A DNA stretch of 64,000 nt from Listeria cornellensis FSL F6-0969 (GCF_000525855.1 NZ_AODE01000010.1:60749-124748); one strand, 5' to 3'. Shown: positions 32,595-41,839, counted from the stretch's first letter. Notes: generated from the letters alone by a model not told the origin. Made by a program: numbers and translations.

Positions 32595-33434
32595 TTAGAT
32601 CCACCCCAATCCTTCTAAAATCATTTGCAAAGCGACGTAGATTAAAACGGGAATAAATACGAGGCGGATAACTTTGCTTTTCAGGCGTTGCATAATTCTG
32701 GTTCCAATCGTTGCACCAATCAAGACACCAATCGCGACAGGGCCTGCAATCAAGGGATCAATATCGCCTCGGAATAAGTAAACCGTGGCACTGGCAGCAG
32801 CCGTGACGCCCATCATTAAGTTACTCGTTGCACTGGAAACTTTGAGTGGCATTTTCATGAAAACGTCTAGTGCCATGACTTTAAAAGCGCCACTTCCGAT
32901 GCCGAGCAGACCGCTGGCGATACCTGCTCCGTACATGACGCCAAATCCTGCTGGGACGTTTGCCACCTCATAGTCTATTTGTTGTCGAAGTGCTTTATCA
33001 TAATAGGTATCATGCAGTCGTAATTTTGTCGCGAGAGTGTCGGGCTTCACGTTTGTTGGGAACTCAGAGCCTATTTTTTTGATCATCGTGATTGCTGAGT
33101 AGAGAAGCAGGAGGCCAAATATCATGTAAAGGGCAGTCGCAGAGAGAAGTCCGCCAACAAATGCTCCGGTTATGGCGCCGAGCGTGGTCGCGATTTCGAG
33201 AAACATACCGACACGCAAATTGGTGATGCGATCTTTTATATAAGCAATGGCTGAGCCGCTACTCGTTGCGATAACAGAAATAATACTGGCACCAATCGCG
33301 TACTTAATATCAATGCCAAAAAGGAGTGTAAGCGCTGGTGTTACAATGATTCCTCCGCCAAGACCCAACACTGAACCGAGCACGCCAGCAAAAATTGCGA
33401 TGAGTAAAAGTGCAAAAATTTGATAGATGTCCAA
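32595..33434 (-). CDS. TSUP-family (TauE/SafE) anion permease
   Basis: A ~279-residue membrane protein with two homologous halves, about eight hydrophobic segments and the TSUP motifs LGLGGGIIVTPAL (first half) and GLLGIGSGAFKV (second half). The family moves sulfite or organosulfonates and related anions; the substrate here is unknown. The open frame begins at 33473, but TTG at 33434 is chosen because GGAGGG lies ~8 bases upstream and the protein then starts at the first hydrophobic segment. Confidence 0.82.
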   Translation of the reverse strand: MDIYQIFALLLIAIFAGVLGSVLGLGGGIIVTPALTLLFGIDIKYAIGASIISVIATSSGSAIAYIKDRITNLRVGMFLEIATTLGAITGAFVGGLLSATALYMIFGLLLLYSAITMIKKIGSEFPTNVKPDTLATKLRLHDTYYDKALRQQIDYEVANVPAGFGVMYGAGIASGLLGIGSGAFKVMALDVFMKMPLKVSSATSNLMMGVTAAASATVYLFRGDIDPLIAGPVAIGVLIGATIGTRIMQRLKSKVIRLVFIPVLIYVALQMILEGLGWI

Positions 33435-33587
33435 GAAATAATCCCTCCTTTTTCTTTGTATAGTGTCTATCATACGCCACTTTTGACTAATTTAAAAGGA
33501 AAATAAGGGACGAAAAGCAGTTTTGTGACGTGTCAAAAGGGAGCATTTAGGCTACAATAGAAGGAGATGAAAGAAGGGGATGTTACC

Positions 33588-34956
33588 ATGAAACGTTTAA
33601 CGATTTGGCATACAAATGATATTCATAGTCATCTGGAGAAATGGCCGCGCATCTTTGCTTTTTTACGGGAAAAACGTTTGACCGCACAGAATGATTTATT
33701 TTTTGATATTGGTGACTTTATTGATCGGGTGCATCCTTATACGGAAGGTTCAATGGGACAAGGGAATGTAGCGCTTTTGAATGAGCTTCCTTATGATGCG
33801 GTGACGATTGGAAATAATGAGGGCGCAGCGCTTGGGCACAAGGAGTTGGCGCATTTATACGATCAAGCGGAGTTACCGGTTGTTTGCTGCAATGTATTTG
33901 AAGATATGGCGCGAACGGAGCTTGCTCACTTTGCGAAAGCACATATTTATATTCAACGGGACAACATAAAAATTGCTGTTATTGGGGCAACGGCTTGTTT
34001 TACGGAGTATTACGAATCGTTAGGATGGGGAATTGAAGAGCCGATTCAAGCGATTAAACGGGAAGTTAATCAGATTCAGGCGGACGTTATTATTTTACTT
34101 AGCCACCTTGGTCTGCCCTTAGATGAAGAAATTGCAACAGAAATACCAGAAATCGATCTTATTTTAGGCGGGCATACGCATCATTTGTTGGAACATGGCA
34201 AAGAAGTGAATGGTGCCTTGCTTGCGGCTGGTGGGCGATGGGGAGAATATATTGGGGAAGTGACGCTAGAATTCGATGGAGTAACTGGTGAATTGGTGTC
34301 AAAACAAGCGCGCGTACACACGGTGGCAGATTTACCCGCACCTGTAGATGAAGAACGACAAGTAGTAGCTTTTCTAGAACAAGGAAAGGCGGAATTAGCT
34401 CAGAAAGTGGTTGCACTTCCGCATCAACTAGAGCATAATTGGTTTAAAAGCTCCGAGATTTCAGAACTCTTTCATGAGGCGGCTTGTGAGTGGACGGGAG
34501 CAGATACTTTTTTTGACGAATGCTGGTATTTATATGACCGATTTACCTAAGGGAATTGTGACGGCGTATGATATTCACCAATTGTTACCGCACCCACTGA
34601 ATTTTATTGCACTTTCGATGACAGGGATAGAACTGGATGTTTTGATTCGCGAGATTGCGGAAAAAGAAGAGGAGTTACGCGATATACCATTGCGAGGTTT
34701 CGGTTTTCGTGGCGAGTTTTTCGGGACAATATTGACGAAGCGAATGACTTTTGATGCGGAACTAGATTTGGCATTATGGGACGGCGCGGTGATTGATCCT
34801 GAGAAGATATACCGAGTTGCAACGCACGACACGTTCGTTTATGCGCCATTTTTCCCGATTATTAAACGGGTGACAGGAAAAGAAGTCTATACACCAGAGT
34901 TATTACGCGATGTGATGACATGGAAATTAAAAGAAAAATACGGTGAGGGAGGTTGA
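33588..34956 (+). CDS. yunD: YunD-like metallophosphatase/5'-nucleotidase (frameshifted)
   Basis: A ~455-residue cytoplasmic member of the 5'-nucleotidase/UshA family. The metallophosphatase motifs are HTNDIHSH, GDFIDR, GNNEG, LSHLG and GGHTHH. The nucleotidase C-terminal domain follows. The frame breaks at T7 (34508-34514). With six T the protein reads GADTFLTNAGIYMTDLPKG, the expected family sequence. The ATG at 33588 gives the normal start MKRLTIWHTND. It heads the yunD-yutD-yutF string, a conserved order in Listeria and Bacillus. Confidence 0.85.
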
Positions 34957-34964
34957 CTGGAATC

Positions 34965-35240
34965 ATGATTACGATTCAGAATACGACATATGAAATTATT
35001 GAAGATAACCGGGAAGCGTTTGATGAAGAGGCTTTGACGGAAAGATACAGCGATATTTTGGCGCGCTACGATTATATTGTTGGTGATTGGGGCTATGATC
35101 AGCTGCGTTTGAAAGGTTTTTTTGATGATGATAACCGGAAAGCGACTTATGATACGAAAATTAGCACGTTGAAAGAGTATTTATATGAGTACTGCAATTT
35201 TGGATGCAAGTATTTTGTGATTAAAAAAGTAGTGAAATAG
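34965..35240 (+). CDS. yutD: YutD-family protein
   Basis: A 91-residue acidic protein of the YutD family: FDEEALTERYSDIL, YDYIVGDWGYDQLRLKGF, and the C-terminal LKEYLYEYCNFGCKYFVI with two cysteines. Its function is not established. The ATG at 34965 is chosen; GAGGGAGG lies ~12 bases upstream, overlapping the yunD stop. Confidence 0.85.
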   Translation: MITIQNTTYEIIEDNREAFDEEALTERYSDILARYDYIVGDWGYDQLRLKGFFDDDNRKATYDTKISTLKEYLYEYCNFGCKYFVIKKVVK

Positions 35241-35268
35241 GCGAAAGCAGAGAAAGAGGTAGGCGATA

Positions 35269-36033
35269 GTGAAATATGATGGCTATTTAATTGATTTAGA
35301 TGGGACGATGTATCTTGGAAGTGAGCCGATACCCGAGGCACAGGGCTTTATTGAAAAATTGGATCAGGCGCATATTCCGTATTTATATGTGACAAACAAT
35401 TCGTCAAAAACGCCGGAGCAGGTTGCGGCAACTTTGCGAAAATTCGACATTCCAGCTACGACGAATCAGGTTTTTACAACATCGCAAGCAACAGTAGAAT
35501 TTATGTTGGAGCAGGTGGATCGGAAAAAGACGGTTTACTTAATCGGGGAAGAGGGCGTGAGGCATGAAATCGAGAAGGCTGGTTTTGAGTTGACCGAGGA
35601 GAACCCTGATTTTGTAGTGATGGGAATTGACCGGGACATCAACTACGAGAAATTGGCGACGGCGACGATGGCTGTTCGTGCAGGCGCGATGTTTATTTCG
35701 ACAAATGGAGATGCAGCAATTCCGACAGAGCGTGGCTTGTTGCCTGGAAACGGTTCGATTACATCTGTTGTGGCCATTGCTACAGGTGTGAAACCAATCT
35801 TCATCGGAAAACCAGAAGCAATTATCATGGAGCAAGCAATTGCCAAACTTGGCGTGAAAAAAGAACGTGTCATCATGGTTGGCGATAATTATGAGACGGA
35901 TATTTTAGCTGGGATTCGCTTTGGAATGGATACACTAATCGTGCATACTGGCTTTACCTCACCAGAACAATTGGCGACAAAAGAAGTACAACCGATTCAC
36001 CGCGTGATGAAATTATCGGAATGGGAATTATAA
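35269..36033 (+). CDS. yutF: HAD-superfamily phosphatase, NagD/YutF type
   Basis: A 254-residue HAD-IIA hydrolase. Motif I is DLDGTMYLG, motif II is YVTNNSSKTP, and motif III/IV are IGKPEAI and MVGDNYETDILAG. The large C2 cap between them matches p-nitrophenyl phosphatase/NagD-like enzymes acting on small phosphorylated metabolites. The start is GTG at 35269, preceded by GAGGTAGG. Confidence 0.88.
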   Translation: MKYDGYLIDLDGTMYLGSEPIPEAQGFIEKLDQAHIPYLYVTNNSSKTPEQVAATLRKFDIPATTNQVFTTSQATVEFMLEQVDRKKTVYLIGEEGVRHEIEKAGFELTEENPDFVVMGIDRDINYEKLATATMAVRAGAMFISTNGDAAIPTERGLLPGNGSITSVVAIATGVKPIFIGKPEAIIMEQAIAKLGVKKERVIMVGDNYETDILAGIRFGMDTLIVHTGFTSPEQLATKEVQPIHRVMKLSEWEL

Positions 36034-36043
36034 TTATACGAAA

Positions 36044-36082
36044 AAAAGGCGGATACTTAATGGAAGTGCCGTCTTTTCTTAT
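36044..36082 (+). terminator. Terminator after yutF
   Basis: AAAGGCGG pairs with CCGTCTTT (one G-T pair), with further partial pairing inside, followed by a T-rich stretch. Confidence 0.5.
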
Positions 36083-36104
36083 TTAACAGGGGAGAGATGT
36101 TCGG

Positions 36105-37406
36105 ATGGCGGTATTTAATGATATTTTTGTCGTATTTTTAATCGTGATGACGGCTTTTTTTGTAGCGAGCGAATTTGCGATTGTTGCGATTAGAAAGCCC
36201 ACGGTGCGGCAGCTTGTCATGAGTGGTAACCCGCGTGCGAAATATGTGGAGCAAGTGACAACGAAAATGAACGATTATCTTGCGGCCTGCCAATTAGGAA
36301 ATACACTCGCAGCGCTTGCCATGGGGTGGGTCGGTGAGGCAACGATGCGCGGGTGGTTACAGCCACTTTTTGATGTGTTGCCAATCCCAACTTCGATCGA
36401 AGGGCCTATCGCGGTTTTCACGGCTTTTATTTTGATTACGTTTTTGAATGTGGTGCTAGGAGAACTTGCACCGAAAACATTCACCATCCACAGCACGGAA
36501 AAAGTAGCCATGTTCATTGCACGCCCGCTGATTTGGTGGTATTACATAACATTCCCACTCAACTGGCTACTCAATCATTCGGCCAATTTAATTACGAGAA
36601 TATTCGGCGTGAAATCGGGCAATGAGGATATGGACAGGATGACGCCGACGGAATTGAAAATCGTGTTGGATGACAGTTACCAGCAAGGTTTACTGAACCC
36701 ACAAGAGTTTCGCTATATGCAAAATATTTTTAAATTAGATGATGTCCCGGCGCAAGAAGTGATGATTCCACGGATGAAAATGATTACTATTTGTAAGTCG
36801 GACTCGGTTCGGGATTTACTCGAGTTAACCGCGCAAGAGACGTATCATATTTTCCCAGTAACAGAGGAGCGCGATAAGGATCACATTGTCGGCATGCTAC
36901 AAGTAAGTGTTGTGATGGCAGGACTAGGGCGTGATTTGGCGATTTTAGATCAGCCGATTGAAAAATTCATGACGCCGATGATGCAAGTTTTTGAGGGAAT
37001 GAAGTTACAGGAATTGTTATTCAAAATGCAGCAGGAAGGGCAGTCTTTCGTTGTTTTGACAGATGAGTATGGTGGGACATCAGGACTTGTTACGCTGGAA
37101 GATGTGATGGAAATCATCGTTGGAGATATGGAAGAGGCGACATCGCCAAAAGGAGTCAGAAAGGTCGCTGAGGGCCATTTCGTTATCGAAGGCAATGAAC
37201 CATTGGTATCTGTGGAAGAGGAGCTTGGAATTGAGCTGAGCAGTCCAGGAGTTCATACGCTTTCAGGCTGGTTACTCTACCAGCGATTTGATTTGGAAAC
37301 AGGAGACGTTTTGGAGGAATCCGGTTGGCGCTTTATGATTCAAAGCATGAATAAAAACTCGATTCGCCAGGTCGAAGTTGTGAAAATAAACAAAGAAGCA
37401 CCGTAA
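36105..37406 (+). CDS. CNNM/CorC-type membrane protein with CBS domains
   Basis: A 433-residue protein, historically called hemolysin-like. It has an N-terminal DUF21 membrane domain (~1-190, with FVASEFAIVAIRKP and ELAPKTFTI), a CBS pair (~205-335; MIPRMKMITI, FVVLTDEYGGTSGLVTLEDVMEIIVGD) and a C-terminal CorC/HlyC transporter-associated domain (~345-430). The family exports or senses Mg2+/other divalent ions. GGGGAGAG precedes the ATG. Confidence 0.87.
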   Translation: MAVFNDIFVVFLIVMTAFFVASEFAIVAIRKPTVRQLVMSGNPRAKYVEQVTTKMNDYLAACQLGNTLAALAMGWVGEATMRGWLQPLFDVLPIPTSIEGPIAVFTAFILITFLNVVLGELAPKTFTIHSTEKVAMFIARPLIWWYYITFPLNWLLNHSANLITRIFGVKSGNEDMDRMTPTELKIVLDDSYQQGLLNPQEFRYMQNIFKLDDVPAQEVMIPRMKMITICKSDSVRDLLELTAQETYHIFPVTEERDKDHIVGMLQVSVVMAGLGRDLAILDQPIEKFMTPMMQVFEGMKLQELLFKMQQEGQSFVVLTDEYGGTSGLVTLEDVMEIIVGDMEEATSPKGVRKVAEGHFVIEGNEPLVSVEEELGIELSSPGVHTLSGWLLYQRFDLETGDVLEESGWRFMIQSMNKNSIRQVEVVKINKEAP

Positions 37407-37440
37407 GTCTAAAATCAGACCTGCGATGCTTCTGTATTTT
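37394..37440. terminator. Terminator between the CNNM gene and ltrA/yutG
   Basis: GAAGCA pairs with TGCTTC with an inner GTCT/AGAC stem, followed by TGTATTTTTATT. It overlaps the end of the CNNM gene. Confidence 0.55.
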
Positions 37441-37940
37441 TATTGTACGATATCATCATGATAACTATGCGCTAATCGACTCGCGGCCGCTGCAGCAATC
37501 GCACCCACGATATCATCAAGGAATGTATGCACCTGCACACCATCATGTTCGTTTAATTTCGCTAAAATACCAGGCTTCACTTTATCAATATAGCCATAGT
37601 TCGTAAATCCGATAGAACCGTATACATTGACGATGGAAAGCGCTAAAATTTCATCCACGCCGTATAGTCCCTCATCAGCGCCGATAATGTTTTGTAGCGG
37701 TTGGACGAGTTTACCTTCCTCAGCCAAGACATCAAGTTGAATCCCTGTTAAAATCGCATTTTGGACCTCGCGTTTGCGCAAGACACGCTCCACATTTTCG
37801 CGACAAATATCAAGGCTTAAGGCTGAATGATATTGTTTTTGCAAGAATAGCACCAAGTCAGCGATATCATCGATTGTTACCCCGCGTTCTATGAGCCATT
37901 CCCGCGCTTTCTTCTCTAATTCACTTTGTTTCTCGACCAT
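37440..37940 (-). CDS. yutG: YutG/LtrA, phosphatidylglycerophosphatase A-like protein
   Basis: A 166-residue cytosolic relative of PgpA. The family segments GVTIDDIADLVLFLQ, GADEGLYGVDEILALSIVN, YGSIGFTNYGYIDK and VHTFLDDIVGAIAAAAASR are present. It lacks clear membrane helices apart from the Ala-rich end. In Listeria the orthologue is known as LtrA, linked to growth at low temperature (from memory). The start is at 37940, with GGGAGAGAT upstream. Confidence 0.82.
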   Translation of the reverse strand: MVEKQSELEKKAREWLIERGVTIDDIADLVLFLQKQYHSALSLDICRENVERVLRKREVQNAILTGIQLDVLAEEGKLVQPLQNIIGADEGLYGVDEILALSIVNVYGSIGFTNYGYIDKVKPGILAKLNEHDGVQVHTFLDDIVGAIAAAAASRLAHSYHDDIVQ

Positions 37941-37943
37941 CTT

Positions 37944-38222
37944 TTATCTCTCCCAACTCAAACAAAATCGGCACAAGCTTCCTTTTAAAAAAACCTGAAC
38001 AACCTCTTTAAAACCCATTACCTTTTCCGATAAAGTGAGTTCAATTCCCATTTTTAATGTCATATCTGAACTTGGGCACGTTTCACAAGCCCCTAATAAA
38101 CGAATTTTTACAATACCATCTGGCGTTACTTCAATGAGCTCATAGTCGCCGCCATCTCTGACTAAAAAAGGTCTAAATTTCTTAAGAGCAGTATCCACTT
38201 CCGCATACATCTCGCTGTTCAT
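37944..38222 (-). CDS. NifU-like C-terminal domain scaffold protein (stop lost by frameshift)
   Basis: A NifU C-terminal-type Fe-S carrier. Its CxxC motif is ACETCPSSDMTLK, and FRPFLVRDGGDYELI lies at the start. The family protein normally ends at ...VVQVF. Here seven A bases (37987-37993, plus strand) carry the frame past this point for 14 extra codons. With six, TAA at 37985-37987 ends the protein directly after QVF, giving ~78 residues. The start at 38222 follows GGAAGGAG. Confidence 0.82.
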   Translation of the reverse strand: MNSEMYAEVDTALKKFRPFLVRDGGDYELIEVTPDGIVKIRLLGACETCPSSDMTLKMGIELTLSEKVMGFKEVVQVFLKGSLCRFCLSWER

Positions 38223-38908
38223 GGCATTCGACTCCTTCCTAACTGTGAATAGTTCTCACTTATATCCCCTATTATAACAGCATCAGCAAAAAAAGAAAGG
38301 GATAGTGTCCGAAGTTGAGGGGAGGTTGTAAAGAAGTGACCAGTGAAACTTATAATGAGAATATTTGTTAATATAAATATAGAAAATATGAAAAATAACT
38401 TGCCTTTTTGAGGGCACTTAAAATTTTGCTGTATAAATTTTTTATTGTTTTCTTTGCTCGTAATACGACTAAATTTTATTTGAAATTCGAAATCTGATGA
38501 GACCGTGAAACATTCCTTTTGGGTATGATGAAGATATCGCTTTACACAAATCAAGCGAAAGCGTTTGCATCTTGCCGATTTACTTGTAGTATGAACAACA
38601 CTTCAACAAAATGCCCCGTCCCTAAGGCTCAAGAAGGGATGGGGCAAGTTTATATAGTCAGATGGGTAAATCTGACTAAAAAAGGGAGTGTTACTTTTAT
38701 GTTAACCGTGTGGATTAAGCACGGTAACAAACAATGATAGTTTCCTGATGCACTACTTAAACGCATTAAAGGAACTATATGAAGTATAGTATAGACAGAA
38801 TAGCGTGTCAACAAATATATATCGAAATAGTTTTATAATTCAATTAAGAAACCGGTTTACTCGCTTTTGTAGTCTATATTTTGTAGAATAAAAGAGAGGT
38901 GAGCAAAG
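38223..38908. other. Intergenic region upstream of yuzD
   Basis: About 690 bases. The left half is AT-rich with no supported gene. 38613-38728 holds three successive hairpins (separate entry). A tiny frame of 12 codons starts at 38700 after GGGAG and overlaps the third hairpin. Confidence 0.4.
38613..38728 (+). other. Three-hairpin structured element, possible small RNA or leader
   Basis: Stem 1 pairs GCCCCGTCCCT (38613-38623) with AGGGATGGGGC (38635-38645), 11 bp with one G-U. Stem 2 pairs GTCAGAT (38657-38663) with ATCTGAC (38670-38676). Stem 3 (38701-38728) pairs GTTA(A)CCGTG with CACGGTAAC. No U-run follows. It could be an untranslated RNA, or a leader for yuzD 180 bases downstream. Confidence 0.4.
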
Positions 38909-39232
38909 ATGGAAAAAGAAGCGAGAATTTTTGTTTATGGGTCATCGAATATTTGTGCGAGCTGTGTTGGCTCTCCATCTTCCAAGGAGACGGAGGAGTG
39001 GCTCAGAGCAGCGATAGGTCGCAAGTTTCCTGAACAGCCGTTTCAAGTGGAGTATGTCGATATTTTTGCGCCACAAGAGGAAGCTGATATGAAGCGAATA
39101 GCCACCATGATCGTGGAAGAGGAGTATATGTATCCTGTGATTGTGATTGATGGGGAGGTTATCGCTGAGGGAAATCCGCGTTTGAAGGATATCTATGCTA
39201 TGATGACAGAACGTGGCTATCAACCGGCGTAA
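38909..39232 (+). CDS. yuzD: YuzD-family (DUF1462) protein
   Basis: A 107-residue thioredoxin-fold-like protein of the YuzD family. It has a VYGSSNICASCVGSPSS motif near the N-terminus (CxxC) and EEEYMYPVIVIDGEVIAEGNP near the C-terminus. It is probably a disulfide or metal-handling protein (inference from the CxxC and fold). GAGAGGTGAG precedes the ATG. yuzB follows in the same direction. Confidence 0.82.
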   Translation: MEKEARIFVYGSSNICASCVGSPSSKETEEWLRAAIGRKFPEQPFQVEYVDIFAPQEEADMKRIATMIVEEEYMYPVIVIDGEVIAEGNPRLKDIYAMMTERGYQPA

Positions 39233-39250
39233 ATTGGATTGGAGGGAATC

Positions 39251-39484
39251 ATGAATCCGATTGTTGAGTTTTGTGTGAATAATTTAGCTTCGGGCGCGCA
39301 GGAGGCATTTGATACATTGGATGCGGACGCGAAGCTTGATGTGATTGAATACGATTGTCTGACGTACTGCGATTTGTGCGCTTCCTCTATGTTCGCGCTA
39401 GTGGATGGGGAAGTGGTTCGAGGAGAGACACCTGCAGATTTAGTCGCGAATATTTATCAGTTTTTAGAGGACAATCCTTTTTAA
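39251..39484 (+). CDS. yuzB: YuzB-family (DUF1450) protein
   Basis: A 77-residue protein with an N-terminal FCVNNLASGAQEAFD and a CLTYCDLCASSMFALVDGEVV cysteine cluster, matching DUF1450/YuzB. Its role is unknown, and the cysteines suggest redox or metal binding. GGAGGG lies seven bases before the ATG at 39251. It pairs with yuzD, as in Bacillus. Confidence 0.85.
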   Translation: MNPIVEFCVNNLASGAQEAFDTLDADAKLDVIEYDCLTYCDLCASSMFALVDGEVVRGETPADLVANIYQFLEDNPF

Positions 39485-39487
39485 TAG

Positions 39488-39540
39488 AAAATAGGCTAGT
39501 TTCAAAGAGTATGGCGACTCTTCGGAACTAGCCTATTTTT
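39488..39540. terminator. Bidirectional terminator after yuzB
   Basis: AAAATAGGCTAGTT pairs with AACTAGCCTATTTT, enclosing an inner AAGAGT/ACTCTT stem. T-runs on both ends serve yuzB and the convergent SDR gene. Confidence 0.88.
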
Positions 39541-40165
39541 ATTTGATAAAGTGATCTATCGGTGTATCACCGTTTTGAATGGTATAGATTTGTTTATACG
39601 TTTTGGTATTATCAACAATAGTGCTGAGAAAAAGGGCAACATCGGCTCGCGTAATAGTCGTGGGACCTGTTGTATATTCACTGATATGTGCAGTCGCAGG
39701 TTCGTTTGTGAGCAATACAGGACGAACGATTGTATAATTTAGCTGGCTTTGTTGTAGCGCCTTATCAGCATTTCCCTTGGCGATTAGATAGCCCTTGAGT
39801 GAGTCAGGACCATTTTCTGGTTGATCAGCTCCGACAGAACTAACCATGATGAAATGAGAAATGTCGTGTTGTTCAGCGTACTCGACCGCTCTAATCGCCG
39901 CGTTTTGATCGATGGCAATGGTTTTTTCAGGGCCGGTATGTCCACCAGATCCAGCTGAGAAAATAACAGTATCAATGCCGCTATAGGCTGAACTAAAGTC
40001 GTCTTCTAAATCGGCAATAATTACTTTTGCACCAAGTTGTTCAAGAGCTGCTCGTTGCTCTTCTTTGCGAATCATAGCTACGACATTGAAATTTGTGTTT
40101 TTTGCGAGCAGTGCAACGGTTTGTTTCCCAATTTGACCGTTAGCTCCTAATACTAATATGTTCAT
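39539..40165 (-). CDS. NAD(P)-binding atypical SDR protein (YhfK-like)
   Basis: A 208-residue Rossmann protein. It has the dinucleotide motif VLGANGQIGKQT, an acidic switch at ADLEDDF, FSAGSGGHTGPEKT, MVSSVGAD, YLIAKGNADK and YTIVRPVLL, the pattern of YhfK/NmrA-like SDRs that bind NAD(P) without clear catalysis. AAAGGAAG precedes the ATG. It lies downstream of the repeat block at 40293-40567, which could form its leader RNA. Confidence 0.82.
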   Translation of the reverse strand: MNILVLGANGQIGKQTVALLAKNTNFNVVAMIRKEEQRAALEQLGAKVIIADLEDDFSSAYSGIDTVIFSAGSGGHTGPEKTIAIDQNAAIRAVEYAEQHDISHFIMVSSVGADQPENGPDSLKGYLIAKGNADKALQQSQLNYTIVRPVLLTNEPATAHISEYTTGPTTITRADVALFLSTIVDNTKTYKQIYTIQNGDTPIDHFIK

Positions 40166-40292
40166 ATAAAAACTTCCTTTCGAGGATTAGATTTCTTTGA
40201 TTAGTAGTAATATGGTTGTCAGTCTCGCGTTGCTCCACTGTCTATTGATTCACTAAATCAAACCAAACGACGGTTTGAAAGTTCATCAACAT

Positions 40293-40567
40293 AACGGGCT
40301 CTTTCAGCACTTTAGTCAAATCCGGCTTCAAGAGCCAGCCTCTCGGAAATTTCGTGGCCTCCGTAAAAGTCAAGGGAGGACTTTTCCTGCGCCCTCTAAC
40401 AATTTCTGTCGAGGCTAAACGGGCTCTTTCAGCACTTTAGTCAGATCCGGCTTCAAGAGCCAGCTCCTCGAAATTTTCGTGGCCCCCATAAAAACCAAAA
40501 GCGGGTTTTCACTGCGCCCCCTAACAAATTTTTTCGGAGCTAACGGGCTCTTTCAGCACTTTAGTCA
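40293..40567 (-). repeat. Two and a fifth tandem ~125-bp structured repeats downstream of yumC
   Basis: The unit beginning ACGGGCTCTTTCAGCACTTT occurs at 40294, 40419 and 40543 (last copy partial; it overlaps the last codons of yumC). Each full unit, together with the start of the next, folds into one long hairpin. AAGAGCC pairs with GGCTCTT. The next stem is AGCCTC/GAGGCT in copy 1 but AGCTCC/GGAGCT in copy 2. The apical stem is AAAAGTC/GACTTTT in copy 1 and AAAACC/GGTTTT in copy 2. Paired bases therefore change together. Minus orientation is assigned because both flanking genes are on that strand. Confidence 0.85.
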
Positions 40568-41556
40568 AACATCGAACTCGAGTGCATCGGTTGAACTCTT
40601 GATTTCGGATCGATGTAATTCATCGCGTTATTCACAGCGGTTGGTGCTTCGCCGAATCCTGTTGCAATCAGTTTTACCTTGCCATCATACGTACAAACAT
40701 CGCCTGCGGAATAAATGCCGGGAATGTTCGTCTCCATTTTGGAATTGACAACAATCGAATTACGCTCGATATCCAGTCCCCATTCTTTAATCGGTCCCAA
40801 AGAGGAAACGAAACCGTAGTTCACGATGAAATCATCAATCTCAAGGACTTCTTTCCGGTCGCCTTTCACTTCTTCCAAAACGATCTGCGTCAGATTTTCG
40901 GAATCACCGATAATGTCAGTCGGTATGAATGGTGTTTTAATCGTAATCGAGGACTGTTCTAATTTCTCAACGCTGTGTTCATGGGCTCGGAAGGCGTTAC
41001 GTCGATGAATAATCGATACTTCTTTTGCGATAGGCTCTAGCATTAAAGCCCAGTCTACTGCGGAATCACCGCCACCGCAAACGGCTACGCGGCGTCCTGA
41101 AAAACGGCCCAAGTCATTGATGAAATAATGCAGATTTTTACCTTCGTATTGCATCGCATCATCAAGTTCTAAACGGCGAGGTTGAAAAGCACCGTTTCCG
41201 GCTGTAATAATAATTGCTTTACTATAATGCGTATCTTGATTCGTACTAATCTCGAATGTGCCATCTGCCTGTTTTTCAACGCTTGCAACGGCTTCTTCCA
41301 GACAAATTGTCGGATTAAAAGGCTTCATTTGAGCGACTAAGTTATTGACTAACTCTTGCGCGCGTACTTTTGGAAAGCCTGGGATATCATAAATATATTT
41401 TTCAGGGTAAAGTGTGGAAAGCTGTCCGCCTAGTTGAGGTAAGCTCTCGATAATTTTCACGTTCGCTTTTCGCATCCCCGCATAAAAAGCCGCGAATAGT
41501 CCAGCTGGCCCGCCACCGATAATCGTTATATCATAAATTTTTGTTTGATCGTCCAC
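40561..41556 (-). CDS. yumC: Ferredoxin/flavodoxin-NADP+ reductase, thioredoxin-reductase-like (YumC)
   Basis: A 331-residue FAD/NADPH enzyme of the YumC class. The FAD motif is [16 protein letters not shown], the NADPH motif is [14 protein letters not shown], and the C-terminal FAD site is [13 protein letters not shown]. It lacks the CxxC of thioredoxin reductase. The open frame extends to 41760, but the GTG at 41556 with GGAGG seven bases upstream gives the normal start [16 protein letters not shown]. It is divergent from ndh. The 3' end overlaps the partial repeat unit. Confidence 0.9.
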   Translation of the reverse strand: MDDQTKIYDITIIGGGPAGLFAAFYAGMRKANVKIIESLPQLGGQLSTLYPEKYIYDIPGFPKVRAQELVNNLVAQMKPFNPTICLEEAVASVEKQADGTFEISTNQDTHYSKAIIITAGNGAFQPRRLELDDAMQYEGKNLHYFINDLGRFSGRRVAVCGGGDSAVDWALMLEPIAKEVSIIHRRNAFRAHEHSVEKLEQSSITIKTPFIPTDIIGDSENLTQIVLEEVKGDRKEVLEIDDFIVNYGFVSSLGPIKEWGLDIERNSIVVNSKMETNIPGIYSAGDVCTYDGKVKLIATGFGEAPTAVNNAMNYIDPKSRVQPMHSSSMFD

Positions 41557-41680
41557 AAAAAAACCTCCTATAAATAAATGTTCTCTCGAATTTCCATAAC
41601 AAAACCATTCTACCATAAAAACACCAGAAACAGTATGGCAATAGCTTTTCAGAATTTTATCACATTGTGAGCTTCTTCTC

Positions 41681-41709
41681 TTGAAAAAAAGACTTGAAAG
41701 AGCTAAGAT
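41681..41709 (+). promoter_or_regulatory. Candidate ndh promoter
   Basis: TTGAAA (41681-41686), a 17-base spacer, then TAAGAT (41704-41709), giving a leader of about 120 bases before ndh. Confidence 0.45.
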
Positions 41710-41773
41710 ATAGGGTGAGGGCTTTTGCCTTCTTCTTGAAACGTAGATGTTTAAGCGCAATCTACATAATTGT

Positions 41774-41802
41774 CATTAGGCTTTGACCTAATGCAGTTTT
41801 TT
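41774..41802 (+). terminator. Terminator-like hairpin in the ndh leader
   Basis: CATTAGG pairs with CCTAATG around a six-base loop, followed by CAG and six T residues, 38 bases before the ndh start. In this position it may attenuate ndh transcription rather than end an upstream gene. Confidence 0.55.
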
Positions 41803-41839
41803 GTGAGAAAAATACAATGGGAAAGTGGATGTGATACAG

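Noticed and set aside
38219..38554. 111-codon minus-strand frame upstream of the NifU-like gene
   Set aside because: It has no ribosome site, an atypical composition and no recognisable family, and it lies across the promoter region.
40293..40567. CRISPR array
   Set aside because: Units are ~125 bp with diverged interiors, not short identical repeats with unique spacers, and no cas gene is present.
41797..41816. Rex operator before ndh
   Set aside because: Only one half-site (TTGTGA) is good; the second half is poor, so the match is not convincing.
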